A stretch of DNA of 64,000 nt from Gracilimonas tropica DSM 19535 (GCF_000375425.1 NZ_AQXG01000001.1:304000-367999), one strand, 5' to 3'; counted from the stretch's first letter, positions 33,362-41,976 are shown. Numbers and translations are program-made. The notes: generated by a model from the letters alone, not told the origin.

Positions 33362-35143
33362 ATGTCAAAGATTCATCAACATAGTTTTATGCAAAAGTTA
33401 ACCTCTGTTTTAGCTCTCTTTATTCTGACAACCTCAAGCCTGTTTGCTTTTCAGGATCCTATTCCGATCTCTGAAGCCCGGCAACTTTCTGAAGGCACAG
33501 AAGTGACGGTAGCAGGTCATGTCACTGTAACGGATGAATTCTCTGGGCCGGTCTATTTTCAGGATGAGTCGGGGGGCATCGCGTGGTTCGATTATACAAA
33601 TATGCGTGAGGATTTTACGCTTAATGTACAACGCGGTGATTCTATCGTGGTAACCGGAAATATTGGTTTTTTCAACGACTTGCTTCAGGTAGTGGATGCA
33701 ACCTCTTACGAATTTTTTCCGGAAGCAAATAAAGAAGTAAAACCCGTGGAAATTACGGTTCAACAAATGAACTCAGGCGAGTTTGAAAGTCAGCTTGTTT
33801 CCATGAATGTGGATATCAATCATGGCGGGGCCTTTCAGGGTAACACCAATTATGAGATAACCGATAATACCGGAACCGGTGAACTTCGCATAGACCGGTA
33901 CACTGACCTGGTTGGAGCGGAAGCACCGGAGGGAGTATCCACTATTGTGGGAGTGGTGGGGCGTTTTCGGGATACATTCCAGCTTTTGCCGCGTGATACT
34001 GAAGACCTGGATGCTGAACCTTTTGAGTATCCCGGAGAAGAGGTTTCCAAAGAAAATACGTTTGAAGTGGCAACCTGGAATGTTGAATGGTTTGGAAGCA
34101 CAGAATTTGGACCTTCCGATGAAGAAGAACAATTCCGGAATATCATGACGGTAGTAGAAAATGTAGATGCAGATCTATACGCATTTCAAGAAGTCTCGAA
34201 TACGGTAGTATTTGCCCGATTGGTGGACTCACTGGATGCTTATGGCGGCATCATTGCTGATTTTTCCCAGACTCAGAAGACAGCTTACCTGTTTAAAAGG
34301 GCTGTGGTCGATTCATTGGATTCTGAGCTTGTTACGGATAATATGACGCAATCGTATTGGGCGAATGGCAGGTATCCTTTGCACTTTAGATTCAATGTTA
34401 CGATAAACGGGAAAACACGAGAGATCGATGCCTTCAACATTCACGCTAAGGCTTTTGATGATGCAGACTCTTACAACCAAAGAGAAAATGCCTCCCGGGA
34501 ACTGAAGCTTTATCTTGATAATGTACATGCCAGCGATAATGTGATCCTACTTGGAGATTATAACGACCGTGTTACTTCTTCGATCACATCCGGAGAAAAT
34601 TCACCTTATGATAATTTTGTGGATGCCCCGGATTATAAAGTGATCACCCAAAGCCTTGAAGAAAGAAGTTTCGAATCTCAGGCTTCCGGCTCCTTTATAG
34701 ATCATATCACAATAACATCTGAGTTGTATGACGAATATATTACAGGAACCGAGCGTGTGGAGAATACAACATATATTGGAAGTTATTTGAGTTCTACATC
34801 AGACCATTATCCGATATGGACCCGTTTCCAATTTGAGACCCTGGTGAGCAATGAAGAGATCGTGAATCAACCCGTAAATTTTTCGCTCGATCAAAACTAT
34901 CCTAATCCATTCAACCCAAGCACCGTGATCAGCTATCAGTTGGCTGAAAACAGCACGGTAACCCTTCAGATTTATGATATGCTTGGGCGCGAAGTGGCAA
35001 CTCTGGTAAACAGCGAACGAAAAGCTGCCGGAAGCTATGATGTTACTTTTGAAGCGGGAGATCTTGCCAGTGGGTTGTATATTTATCAGCTGCGAACGGC
35101 AGCCGGACAACAACTCACCCGAAAAATGATGTTGGTTAAATAG
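33362..35143 (+). CDS. Secreted endonuclease/exonuclease/phosphatase-fold protein with OB domain and T9SS signal
   Basis: This 593-residue protein is exported; a signal peptide starts at ATG 33389 (MQKLTSVLALF) or, less likely, 33362. An OB-fold-like domain (about 30-215) is followed by an EEP nuclease/phosphatase domain (about 235-485). Its catalytic motifs are ATWNVEW, AFQEVS, LLGDYND and STSDHYPIW. The last 80 residues carry NYPNPFNP and KMMLVK, a T9SS type A sorting domain. Extracellular DNA degradation for phosphate or nutrient gain is the likely role, as in YhcR/Xds-type nucleases, but a phosphodiesterase is possible. It is monocistronic with its own terminator. Confidence 0.82.
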   Translation: MSKIHQHSFMQKLTSVLALFILTTSSLFAFQDPIPISEARQLSEGTEVTVAGHVTVTDEFSGPVYFQDESGGIAWFDYTNMREDFTLNVQRGDSIVVTGNIGFFNDLLQVVDATSYEFFPEANKEVKPVEITVQQMNSGEFESQLVSMNVDINHGGAFQGNTNYEITDNTGTGELRIDRYTDLVGAEAPEGVSTIVGVVGRFRDTFQLLPRDTEDLDAEPFEYPGEEVSKENTFEVATWNVEWFGSTEFGPSDEEEQFRNIMTVVENVDADLYAFQEVSNTVVFARLVDSLDAYGGIIADFSQTQKTAYLFKRAVVDSLDSELVTDNMTQSYWANGRYPLHFRFNVTINGKTREIDAFNIHAKAFDDADSYNQRENASRELKLYLDNVHASDNVILLGDYNDRVTSSITSGENSPYDNFVDAPDYKVITQSLEERSFESQASGSFIDHITITSELYDEYITGTERVENTTYIGSYLSSTSDHYPIWTRFQFETLVSNEEIVNQPVNFSLDQNYPNPFNPSTVISYQLAENSTVTLQIYDMLGREVATLVNSERKAAGSYDVTFEAGDLASGLYIYQLRTAAGQQLTRKMMLVK

Positions 35144-35198
35144 AGGTTCAGCTATCAGCTATTAAACCGATGCTTTTATAGTGATCTTTCAAACTAAA

Positions 35199-35240
35199 AA
35201 ACTCGCTCTGATTCACTTAATCGGAGCGAGTTTTTTTTTG
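35199..35240 (+). terminator. Rho-independent terminator after the EEP nuclease gene
   Basis: ACTCGCTCTGATT and AATCGGAGCGAGT pair over 13 bp with one G-U, a 5-nt loop, and nine Ts after. The 60 nt before it include a TTCAGCTATCAGCT fragment similar to the repeat at 16666-16735. Confidence 0.85.
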
Positions 35241-35303
35241 TGTTAAGTTTCCTGTTGAATGTTCAATTAATAGTTTGGTTGGGGGGTGAGTTACTTAAAA
35301 TCA

Positions 35304-35654
35304 TTATTTCCTTAAGATCTTCTCCATCGCTTTTCCTCGTGCCAATTCATCTATCAGTTTGTCCAGATAGCGGATTTCCTTCATCGTCGATTCTTCCATA
35401 TCTTCAACCCGAATACCGCAGATCACCCCTTTGATTAAGCTGCGAGAAGGATTTAACCCGGGAGCCTCAGCAAAGAATGTCTCGAAATCTGTTTTATCCT
35501 CCAGAATGCCTTCCAGCTCTTTTTGGGAATATCCGGTCAGCCACCGGATAATTTCATCTACTTCGGCTTTGGTACGTTCTTTCCTTTCCGCCTTAGCCAC
35601 ATAATGCGAGTACACACTGGCAAAACTTGTAGTATAGATACGATGTTTAGTCAT
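35304..35654 (-). CDS. DUF2200 family protein
   Basis: The 116-residue protein begins [19 protein letters not shown] and contains the conserved [31 protein letters not shown] near its end, typical of DUF2200. Its function is unknown. It is the last gene of the minus-strand array of small enzymes (start 13 nt after the DHFR-like gene stop). The ATG at 35654 is chosen over a TTG two codons upstream. A cytoplasmic alpha-helical protein is predicted. Confidence 0.8.
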   Translation of the reverse strand: MTKHRIYTTSFASVYSHYVAKAERKERTKAEVDEIIRWLTGYSQKELEGILEDKTDFETFFAEAPGLNPSRSLIKGVICGIRVEDMEESTMKEIRYLDKLIDELARGKAMEKILRK

Positions 35655-35667
35655 CTTCAACTCACCG

Positions 35668-36216
35668 TTACTTTATAAGCTTATAGTGACTTTGAACAAA
35701 GCCGTTTTTAAAGGCTTGCGTATCAATATGCTGCAATTTGATATCTTTTGAAAGTGGCCCAAAAAGAGGGATACCGGAACCAAGTAAAACCGGAATTTTT
35801 GTGATGATCAATTCATCAACAAGTCCCGCTGCAAGGAATTTCTGAATAGTCACCCCGCCATCAAGGTAGATGTGATGATGTCCCAGTTTTTCCATTTTTT
35901 GAGTTATTTCCCGGGGTGAACCGGACAGGGTAGAGACGGTTTCTTTTAGATGGGGCGGAATCTTAACGCCCCGGTTGGTCAATACATAAACGGGTTTCTC
36001 TCCATAGAACCAAGCTCCATCGAATGAAAGCACTTTTTCAAAAGAATGGCGTCCCATGACCAGCGCATCTACTGTACTGAAGAACACCTGATAGCCGAAG
36101 TCTTCATCCTTGTCAACTTCACAATGTCCGCTATTGTGCAGCCATTCGATATCACCGTTTTTGCGGGCAATGAAGCCATCCACGCTGGTAGCTATAAATA
36201 CTGATATTTTAGTCAT
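35668..36216 (-). CDS. DHFR/RibD-C-like oxidoreductase
   Basis: This 182-residue protein has the dihydrofolate-reductase/RibD C-terminal fold: [24 protein letters not shown] at the start, [12 protein letters not shown], and a [34 protein letters not shown] end with the NADPH-binding Gly-rich turn. Such stand-alone proteins reduce unknown substrates. It is not a canonical FolA. It is one of three in this array (others at 37576 and 40708). It starts 1 nt from the downstream-lying VOC gene stop, so it is cotranscribed with it. Confidence 0.8.
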   Translation of the reverse strand: MTKISVFIATSVDGFIARKNGDIEWLHNSGHCEVDKDEDFGYQVFFSTVDALVMGRHSFEKVLSFDGAWFYGEKPVYVLTNRGVKIPPHLKETVSTLSGSPREITQKMEKLGHHHIYLDGGVTIQKFLAAGLVDELIITKIPVLLGSGIPLFGPLSKDIKLQHIDTQAFKNGFVQSHYKLIK

Positions 36217-36217
36217 T

Positions 36218-36640
36218 TTAATTCGGATTGAAGGTGATCATCCATTTGATACCGAATTTGTCTTTAAGCATACCAAAATAATCACCCCAAAACATATCCT
36301 GCATTTCCATTTCGACTTCTCCGCCGGCAGAAAGGCCATTGTAGAAATCGTCCGCTTGCTCTTTGCTATCTGCTGAAATACAGAGATATACATTGTTACC
36401 TGGATTCACTTTTTGATCCATGGATTCGAGCGCATCCGTAGCCATGATCATATTATTGCCAAAGGGGAGGGCTACATGCATCACTTTGTCTTGCTCGTTT
36501 TTGGGAAGTTGCTTGCCTTCGGGAGTATCTTTGAAGCGGGAAATACCTCCAATAAAATCGCCTCCAAATATTGATCGGTAAAAATTGAAAGCTTCTTCTG
36601 TGTTTCCCTGGAAGTTGAGATAAGGATTGATAGTTGGCAT
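36218..36640 (-). CDS. VOC/PhnB-type glyoxalase-fold protein
   Basis: The 140-residue protein starts MPTINPYLNFQGNTEEAFNFYRSIFGG, the hallmark of PhnB/3-demethylubiquinone-methyltransferase-like VOC proteins, and ends GMLKDKFGIKWMITFNP. No full set of His/Glu metal ligands is evident, as is common in this subfamily. It is a close paralogue of 42461-42877, with the same NPYLNFxGNTEKAFxFYxSIFGG start and DKFGIxWM end. The substrate is unknown. It lies between two DHFR/SRPBCC genes in the array. Confidence 0.82.
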   Translation of the reverse strand: MPTINPYLNFQGNTEEAFNFYRSIFGGDFIGGISRFKDTPEGKQLPKNEQDKVMHVALPFGNNMIMATDALESMDQKVNPGNNVYLCISADSKEQADDFYNGLSAGGEVEMEMQDMFWGDYFGMLKDKFGIKWMITFNPN

Positions 36641-36660
36641 AAGTCCGGGGTTAAGCGTGA

Positions 36661-37077
36661 TCAGTTTGTTTCTGTATAATTCTTAAAGTTGTTTAGAATG
36701 GCCTGCCAACCTTCCCGCTGCATATCAACAGGATTCTCGGTTTCGGCCTCGAATATGGTGGTTACTTTTGTTGTTCCATCCAGATCCCCAAACTCTGTGC
36801 GTACACTTCGGCCGTCTTCTATGGTATATACGATCCTTTGTTTTGGGATGATCTCATCATAAACAGCTTCAAAATCAAATCCAAAACTTCCGTCTTTGGC
36901 TTCCATTCGGGCCCGGTATCGTCCGCCTTCCCTTAAATCGTTTTGTGCATCAGGACAATGCCAGTCATCGGAAGCAAAATTCCATTTTGTGATGTGTTCA
37001 GGCAGGGTCCAGTAATCCCATACTTGTTCAATGGTTGCTGCTATGTTCGCAGAGATGGTTATTCGAGTAGGTTCCAT
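36661..37077 (-). CDS. SRPBCC/AHSA1 domain protein
   Basis: The 138-residue protein has the START/SRPBCC helix-grip pattern: ITISANIAATIEQVWDYWTLPEHITKWNFAS at the start, GGRYRARMEAKDG..FDFEAVYDEI in the middle, and a C-terminal amphipathic helix with REGWQAILNNFKNYTE. This fold forms a hydrophobic ligand cavity. Three members occur in the array. It starts 14 nt after the stop of the upstream SRPBCC gene (37092). Substrate unknown. Confidence 0.82.
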   Translation of the reverse strand: MEPTRITISANIAATIEQVWDYWTLPEHITKWNFASDDWHCPDAQNDLREGGRYRARMEAKDGSFGFDFEAVYDEIIPKQRIVYTIEDGRSVRTEFGDLDGTTKVTTIFEAETENPVDMQREGWQAILNNFKNYTETN

Positions 37078-37091
37078 ATTTGTAAGGGGAG

Positions 37092-37553
37092 TTATTTGTG
37101 TTTCTGTTTTTCCAGAAATTCCGCAAGTCGTGTAAGTGTCTGATGTCCCCCTTCCACGGCTCCGAATTTCGAAGCTTCTTTTTTCTGATCTGCTGATGGG
37201 AACAGCATATTCAATTCAACGGTGGTTTTTCCGCCATTTTCTTTAAAGGTGATGGTTTGTTTGAAATGTGGTTCATTTCCTTCATCCGCATTATCGGCAA
37301 AATGATCATACTTCAGCAGTTCGGGTTTTTTGATCTCGGTATAAACCACGCGGTTCGGATAATCAGTGCCATCCGGACCGTGCATGGTAAAGATCCATTC
37401 ACCGCCGACTTCAAAATTCATACTCTTGGTAGTGGTTGAAAATCCATTAGGCCCCCACCATTTACCGATGTGTTCGGGTTGACTGAAGGCTTCAAAAACG
37501 AGTTCGCGGGGAGCATCAAATTCCCTGGAAACATGTATGGTTCGATTGTTCAT
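37092..37553 (-). CDS. SRPBCC/AHSA1 domain protein
   Basis: The 153-residue protein begins with the segment IHVSREFDAPRELVFEAFSQ and continues with PEHIGKWWGPNGF, EVGGEWIFTMHGPDGTDY, and a C-terminal helix GGHQTLTRLAEFLEK. The EFDAPRELVF/WWGP signature matches the AHSA1 family. It is related to 39429-39914, which shares EFDAPPELMF, WWGP and the GGEW motif. It likely binds a hydrophobic molecule. Its genes form a tight run with 36661 and 37576. Confidence 0.83.
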   Translation of the reverse strand: MNNRTIHVSREFDAPRELVFEAFSQPEHIGKWWGPNGFSTTTKSMNFEVGGEWIFTMHGPDGTDYPNRVVYTEIKKPELLKYDHFADNADEGNEPHFKQTITFKENGGKTTVELNMLFPSADQKKEASKFGAVEGGHQTLTRLAEFLEKQKHK

Positions 37554-37575
37554 AGGATCGTATAGTTTTTAATTA

Positions 37576-38271
37576 TTAGCAAGGTTTCCGATAAAGGTCG
37601 GTTCTTTGTTTTTGTTTCTTTAAGATAACATGAGTCGCTTTTTTTGAAGCTTCAGACTTCACACACTTATATCCATTTTTCTTTAGATCTACACCTTCAA
37701 ACAATGGTTCGCCACTTCCAAGGATTATAGGAGAAATGGCGATATGTAACTCATCAATCAGGCCGGCTTTTAGGTATTGGCGGATGGTGTCAGGGCCACC
37801 GCCTATGCGAATGTCTTTTCCTTTGGCTGCATCGCGTGCGAGCTCAAGTGCTTTGTGAATGCCTTCCATAACAAAGTAAAATGTAGTACCACCTTCCATT
37901 TCAATGGGAGGATGCTCGTGATGAGTGAGCACAAAAACCGGGACATGGTAAGGAGGATTTTTACCCCACCAGCCTTCCCAGTCTGAATCATTCCAGGGAC
38001 CGCGAACCGGGCCAAACATATTTCGTCCCATTATCCAGGCACCGATGTTTTCAAAACCTCTGGCCGCGAAATCATTATCAATTCCGGTACTGCCGTCTTT
38101 GTTGTCATCACCCATCATTTCACTATGCATGGTTTGAAAGGTTTTGGTAGGAGTGAACCACTGATGCAGATCTTCGCCACCTACTCCCAGCGGGTGAGCC
38201 ATATCCTGATCAGGACCGGCACCAAATCCATCCAGGGAAATGGAGAAACTTTCTACTCTGACTTTACTCAT
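37576..38271 (-). CDS. DHFR/RibD-C-like oxidoreductase
   Basis: The 231-residue protein is a longer member of the DHFR-like family: SISLDGFGAGPDQDMAHPLG near the start, IMGRNMFGPVRGPW in the middle, and RIGGGPDTIRQYLKAGLIDELHIAISPIILGSGEPLF near the end. The sequence fits the stand-alone deaminase-reductase group of RibD-C proteins. The substrate is unknown. A Lys-rich tail follows (KKATHVILKKQKQR). It starts a run of six tightly spaced genes down to 35304. Confidence 0.8.
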   Translation of the reverse strand: MSKVRVESFSISLDGFGAGPDQDMAHPLGVGGEDLHQWFTPTKTFQTMHSEMMGDDNKDGSTGIDNDFAARGFENIGAWIMGRNMFGPVRGPWNDSDWEGWWGKNPPYHVPVFVLTHHEHPPIEMEGGTTFYFVMEGIHKALELARDAAKGKDIRIGGGPDTIRQYLKAGLIDELHIAISPIILGSGEPLFEGVDLKKNGYKCVKSEASKKATHVILKKQKQRTDLYRKPC

Positions 38272-38348
38272 CTTGCTTATTTTTTTTAATTAAAGATTAC
38301 TGTTCATTTTGCGTATTAGCTACTGAAAGATGTTTATTTCAGGATAAT

Positions 38349-38837
38349 TCAGCCTTTAAAGGCATCCTGTAATTTTTGAATATCCAGCTTCTTCATCTGA
38401 AGCATGGCCCGCATAGCCCGTTTGGCATTTTCGGGATCTCCATTCAGCATTTCGTTCATTCCTTGGGGTACCACTTGCCAGGAAACTCCGAATTTATCCT
38501 TCAGCCAGCCACACTGTTCGGCTTGTGGGTCGGCGGAGAGTTTGTTCCAAAAGTAGTCGATCTCTTCCTGATCTTCGCAGGTGATCAGCAGGGAAATGGC
38601 TTCACTGAACTGAAAATGAGGCCCGCCATTTAAGGCTGTAAACGATTGCCCCCGAAGTTGAAAATCGACAGTCATCACGCTTCCTGCCTCACGACCATGT
38701 ATTTCTTTTCCTTCATCGAGATAGAACGTTTTGTTGGTAATGGAGGACTCTTCCCCAAAGACCGAGACATAAAATTCAGCGGCTTCCTCAGCCCGGTCAT
38801 CGAACCAAAGGTGGGTGATTATTTTTTGCATTTTCAT
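38349..38837 (-). CDS. VOC/PhnB-type protein (3-demethylubiquinone methyltransferase-like)
   Basis: The 162-residue protein starts MQKIITHLWFDDRAEEAAEFYVSVF (MK precedes it) and includes FTALNGGPHFQFSEAISLLITCEDQEEIDYFWNKLS and WLKDKFGVSWQVVP. The C-terminal MRAMLQMKKLDI segment is typical of the YybH/PhnB subgroup. It shows the same fold as the other VOC members but is a distinct branch. It lies upstream of a 77-nt gap and downstream of the DoxX gene by 118 nt, so it may have its own promoter. Confidence 0.82.
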   Translation of the reverse strand: MKMQKIITHLWFDDRAEEAAEFYVSVFGEESSITNKTFYLDEGKEIHGREAGSVMTVDFQLRGQSFTALNGGPHFQFSEAISLLITCEDQEEIDYFWNKLSADPQAEQCGWLKDKFGVSWQVVPQGMNEMLNGDPENAKRAMRAMLQMKKLDIQKLQDAFKG

Positions 38838-38955
38838 AGGATTATAGATTGAAATGAATATTTAGCTTAGATGTATTCTCCGACATTTGAAGTTTGCGTT
38901 AATAACAAACAATAGGGTCTAATACGAAGATTGTGCAGTTGATTAATTATTCTAT

Positions 38956-39351
38956 TTAACTTTTTTGATAATCCACTTTTATCAAATACAGGTATTTATC
39001 CCGGTTCTCATACATACCCCATAGCAAAATCAGGAATACTGCAGTTGCGATGGCTAAACCACTTGGAGCTACGGTAAGGTGAATGATCATTATTCCCAGC
39101 ATGACCGGAAAAAGGATGATGGCTCCCAAAGCCCTGAATCGGGGGACGATAAACAAAATCCCTCCGATTATTTCTGCAATAGCTGTAAGGGGTAGTAACC
39201 AACCAATTTCAGCCATAGCTGTATCCATTTGTACCAGTTGCTCCGGTAAATCATTGGGCACGGGGATATAATTGAATATTTTATTTAACCCGGCATTAAC
39301 AAACATCAAGCCTGCAAGCAGACTGACGATATTTCGTATAATTTTTTTCAT
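38956..39351 (-). CDS. DoxX family membrane protein
   Basis: The 131-residue protein has four hydrophobic segments in the DoxX pattern: LAGLMFVNAGLNKIF near the start, LLPLTAIAEIIGGILFIVPRFRALGAIIL, then MLGIMIIHLTVAPSG. DoxX-like proteins associate with quinone or thiosulfate redox in the membrane, but small ones like this are of unknown role. It sits in the array between a VOC gene and an SRPBCC gene, with gaps of 118 and 77 nt that may hold promoters. Its membrane location makes it unusual among its neighbours. Confidence 0.8.
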   Translation of the reverse strand: MKKIIRNIVSLLAGLMFVNAGLNKIFNYIPVPNDLPEQLVQMDTAMAEIGWLLPLTAIAEIIGGILFIVPRFRALGAIILFPVMLGIMIIHLTVAPSGLAIATAVFLILLWGMYENRDKYLYLIKVDYQKS

Positions 39352-39428
39352 AATGATCAGAAGAGCTGGTTTTATGGTGATTGAGTTTTTTAAATCTGTC
39401 AGGATTTGAGTAACGATTTTAATTACTG

Positions 39429-39914
39429 CTATTGAACTTCCTTTAGATATTCGTCCAGTCGGAGGGAAGAGCTTTCCATGCCTTGCGCCACTCCCATATC
39501 ATGGATCTTGTCCCGTTCCTCATTACTGCTGAAAGTGGTTGTGTTGACTTGCAGGGTTTTACCGTTATGGGGTTTGAACTCAACCAGAATTTCCATACCG
39601 GGCATTTCCTGATTGATGTTTCGATCTTCATCCGAGAAGTAATCCATATACAATATTTTTTTTGGTTTGGTAATGGATTTGTATTTGGCCAATCCCCACG
39701 ACACATCTTCCTGTTTTGGTCCGCGCAGACAGTAATGCCATTCTCCGCCTTCCCGGAAATCCATTTCGCACTCTTTCATGGGCCATTCCTTCGGTCCCCA
39801 CCAGTGTTTCAGATGCTTACAATCGCTCCAAACTTTGAACATGAGTTCAGGCGGGGCGTCAAATTCCCGGGTTAGGATCAGCTTTTTGTCTTCTTTGGTC
39901 ACTTGTGTTTTCAT
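39429..39914 (-). CDS. SRPBCC/AHSA1 domain protein paired with ArsR
   Basis: The 161-residue protein has the AHSA1 signature: LTREFDAPPELMFKVWSDCKHLKHWWGPKEW, DFREGGEWHYCLRGP, and a C-terminal helix GMESSSLRLDEYLKEVQ. It is 2 nt downstream of the ArsR gene and is certainly cotranscribed with it. ArsR-SRPBCC pairs are widespread; the SRPBCC protein may bind or process the molecule that the regulator controls, but no ligand is known. It is related to 37092-37553. Confidence 0.85.
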   Translation of the reverse strand: MKTQVTKEDKKLILTREFDAPPELMFKVWSDCKHLKHWWGPKEWPMKECEMDFREGGEWHYCLRGPKQEDVSWGLAKYKSITKPKKILYMDYFSDEDRNINQEMPGMEILVEFKPHNGKTLQVNTTTFSSNEERDKIHDMGVAQGMESSSLRLDEYLKEVQ

Positions 39915-39916
39915 AA

Positions 39917-40252
39917 TTATTCCTCCTTTTTGGTTTGAATTTCTTTCAGGTAATCATCCAATCGATTAAAGCTTGCCTCGAAGAATTTTCGGTATTGCTC
40001 CATCCACTCATCAATGTCTTTAAGGGGTTCGGGATGAAGCCGACAGGGGCGGTATTGAGCCTGTTTACTTCGTTCAATCAGCTTGGCCTTCTCCAACACT
40101 TTCAGGTGTTTGGTGATGGCTGGCATGCTCATGTCAAACGGTTCAGCCAAATCCGAAACGGTCTTTTCTCCTGTCGTTAAGCTGGAAAGGATCGCTCTTC
40201 GGGTTGGATCTGCAAGTGCATGAAAAGTTGAACTGAGTTGATCTGCTGGCAT
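39917..40252 (-). CDS. ArsR-family transcriptional regulator
   Basis: The 111-residue protein starts MPADQLSSTFHALADPTRRAIL and has the winged helix with VSDLAEPFDMSMPAITKHLKVLEKAKLIER. The typical ArsR metal-binding CxC motif is absent; this is the non-metal subgroup that neighbours AHSA1 proteins. It probably controls the divergent or downstream genes of the array, including the coupled SRPBCC gene. The 98-nt gap upstream (40253-40350) could hold its operator, with ATTAGGTTAATTAACTGATTGG as AT-rich sequence. Confidence 0.85.
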   Translation of the reverse strand: MPADQLSSTFHALADPTRRAILSSLTTGEKTVSDLAEPFDMSMPAITKHLKVLEKAKLIERSKQAQYRPCRLHPEPLKDIDEWMEQYRKFFEASFNRLDDYLKEIQTKKEE

Positions 40253-40350
40253 ATAATCTTTATTTAACTATTAGGTTAATTAACTGATTGGTAAAATAAT
40301 GCAGAGAAAAATCTCTGTCAACTAAATTTATTTTTTTAATTATTGTCGGC

Positions 40351-40704
40351 TTATTCTTTTACCTCTACAACATAGGAGGTCATTTCACTGATCTTAGGAT
40401 CTTTGAATCCACTGAATTTATACACATCACAGAAAGCATATTGCTTGCCCTTTGTGGATTTCATGATCCCGTTAACGGCTGCATTTTTTCCGTGTGTGAT
40501 GATTGTCTGAATATCCAGTTGGTAGGGGTCTCCCGTAACCATTTCTTTGATCTTTTTTGAAAAGGCTTGTTTTCCCTCAATGGTAAAATCACCTACGGCA
40601 GTCCATATGATGTTGTCAGTAACCTGCTGTATTATGAAGTCGGCATCGTTGTCCGCAAATGCTCTGTTCAGTTTCTCAAGGAGTTCCTGATTTTTGGTTT
40701 TCAT
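40351..40704 (-). CDS. SnoaL/NTF2-like protein
   Basis: The 117-residue cytoplasmic protein has the NTF2-like pattern: LLEKLNRAFADNDADFIIQQVTDNIIWTAVGD, FTIEGKQAFSKKIKEMVTGDP, and strands ending in EMTSYVVEVKE. It probably binds a small hydrophobic compound or acts as an isomerase. It starts 3 nt after the stop of the DHFR-like gene (40708), so the two are cotranscribed. No catalytic Asp/His pair can be assigned with confidence. Confidence 0.75.
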   Translation of the reverse strand: MKTKNQELLEKLNRAFADNDADFIIQQVTDNIIWTAVGDFTIEGKQAFSKKIKEMVTGDPYQLDIQTIITHGKNAAVNGIMKSTKGKQYAFCDVYKFSGFKDPKISEMTSYVVEVKE

Positions 40705-40707
40705 AGC

Positions 40708-41280
40708 TTAATCCGCTTCTGTTTGAAATTTCAATTGGTATTTTAACATGACCACATTTTCAGGGAATTTTTTGGTCTCGATCAGCTTGAGTTGTTGTTC
40801 TTCTCCAGATGGAAACATCGGTTTTCCACCTCCCAAAAAGATCGGGATCACATAAAGGTGTATTTCATCGAGAAGACGATTTTTTAAAAATGAAGCAGCC
40901 AGAGATGCTCCTCCAACAAACATGTTTTTTCCCGAAGTTCGCTTCCATGCATTGATCTCTTCCGGATCTACAGAGTGCTTAAGCTCGTAACCATTATCTA
41001 CGGACTTAAGCGTAGTAGAGAACACTATTTTTTTCTGTTGTTGCCAGATACGAGAGTATTCGTGCATATAGTGTGGAAGGCTTGAGTCCTGATCTGCATG
41101 TTCCCAAAACTTCATAATCTCATAGACTTTGCGTCCGTAAAGATGAGTATCAATATCTTTTTCCCGGTCATTGAAATGTACGTGCAGCGCTTCAGAAGGG
41201 GCGGTCCAATCGATCTTTCCATTTTGATCTTCAATGAAGCCGTCCAGGGATACGTTATTAGCGTAAATTATTTTTCTCAT
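40708..41280 (-). CDS. DHFR/RibD-C-like oxidoreductase
   Basis: The 190-residue protein has NNVSLDGFIEDQNGKIDW at the start, DTHLYGRKVYEIM, and MFVGGASLAASFLKNRLLDEIHLYVIPIFLGGGKPMF near the C-terminus. It belongs to the same DHFR-like family as 35668 and 37576. Its NADPH-binding Gly-rich turns are intact. The substrate is unknown. The gene precedes the SnoaL gene by 3 nt. An 80-nt gap separates it from the HMA-like gene at 41361. Confidence 0.82.
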   Translation of the reverse strand: MRKIIYANNVSLDGFIEDQNGKIDWTAPSEALHVHFNDREKDIDTHLYGRKVYEIMKFWEHADQDSSLPHYMHEYSRIWQQQKKIVFSTTLKSVDNGYELKHSVDPEEINAWKRTSGKNMFVGGASLAASFLKNRLLDEIHLYVIPIFLGGGKPMFPSGEEQQLKLIETKKFPENVVMLKYQLKFQTEAD

Positions 41281-41360
41281 AATTCAACCTCTGTTGTCAA
41301 AATGTTCAGGATTTTCATGGTAGCCGGGCGAAATGTGATGGAATTCATTGAAAAAATGAA

Positions 41361-41576
41361 TCAGGGAAGGATTTCCATAGAATGTCCGTATTTATTCAGA
41401 ATTTCCCGAATATCTTGTTCCATGATAGCTTCATAGGTATGTTCTATCCGAAGGACGTTATCACAATCCTCAAGATCAAAACTGGGTTTACTGTCCGGTA
41501 AAAATTGTCTGATCTCAGTCACTATCTTTTTTGCAAGAGCGGTATTTTCAATGTCAGTTTTGTAAACCTCCACCAT
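41361..41576 (-). CDS. Small HMA-like ferredoxin-fold protein lacking CxxC
   Basis: From the ATG at 41576 this encodes 71 residues: MVEVYKTDIENTALAKKIVTEI, then FLPDSKPSFDLEDCDNVLRIEH, and a final helix-strand with DIREILNKYGHSMEIL. The beta-alpha-beta pattern resembles heavy-metal-associated (HMA) domains, but the metal-binding CxxC is absent; a single Cys sits in LEDCDN. Similar short proteins occur in Bacteroidota without known function. The gene starts one nucleotide before the VOC gene stop (41578-41580), so they are coupled. A frame extension to 41612 would overlap the VOC gene. Confidence 0.6.
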   Translation of the reverse strand: MVEVYKTDIENTALAKKIVTEIRQFLPDSKPSFDLEDCDNVLRIEHTYEAIMEQDIREILNKYGHSMEILP

Positions 41577-41577
41577 C

Positions 41578-41952
41578 TTATCCGGCCTCTTCATCCACTT
41601 CAAAAATTCCAAAGGTATTTCCCTCCGTATCCAGGAAATAGCCTTGCCAGCAAGTTTTGGGAACCGGAAACTTAGGCATTGCTACCTTACCTCCTTGTTC
41701 TTTTATAGACCTGGCGGTAGCATCAAAATCATTCACCTCCACAGAGCAAACGTACGCATTGGTTCCACACTCCGGAGGGGGAGTGTCTGCCGGCCTTTGG
41801 AGCATACCGCCCCGGTTTCCGCCGGCTTCGATGGTTCGGTATTCCACGGGCGCATGAGGATTATCCTTAAAGGTCCAACCAAAAACATTGGAATAGAACT
41901 TTGTAGCCCGTTCCATATCATCTGCCTGAATTTCGAAGTATAAATGTGCCAT
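41578..41952 (-). CDS. VOC/glyoxalase-like protein
   Basis: The 124-residue protein begins MAHLYFEIQADDMERATKFYSNVFGW and has FKDNPHAPVEYRTI, TNAYVCSVEVNDFDATARSIKEQGGKVAMPK and WQGYFLDTEGNTFGIFE. This is a typical VOC superfamily domain of the type that accompanies bleomycin-resistance-like and glyoxalase-I-like proteins. Metal ligands are not certain. It is translationally close to 41361 and 25 nt downstream of 41977. Confidence 0.85.
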   Translation of the reverse strand: MAHLYFEIQADDMERATKFYSNVFGWTFKDNPHAPVEYRTIEAGGNRGGMLQRPADTPPPECGTNAYVCSVEVNDFDATARSIKEQGGKVAMPKFPVPKTCWQGYFLDTEGNTFGIFEVDEEAG

Positions 41953-41976
41953 GAAGCTGAATTTTGAATTGAAATT

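Noticed and set aside
35668..41280. True dihydrofolate reductase (folA)
   Set aside because: The three proteins have the RibD-C-like pattern (GG-x-x-x-x-x-x-L, LGSG/LGGG-x-P-L/MF) and lack FolA landmarks, so a folate role is not claimed.
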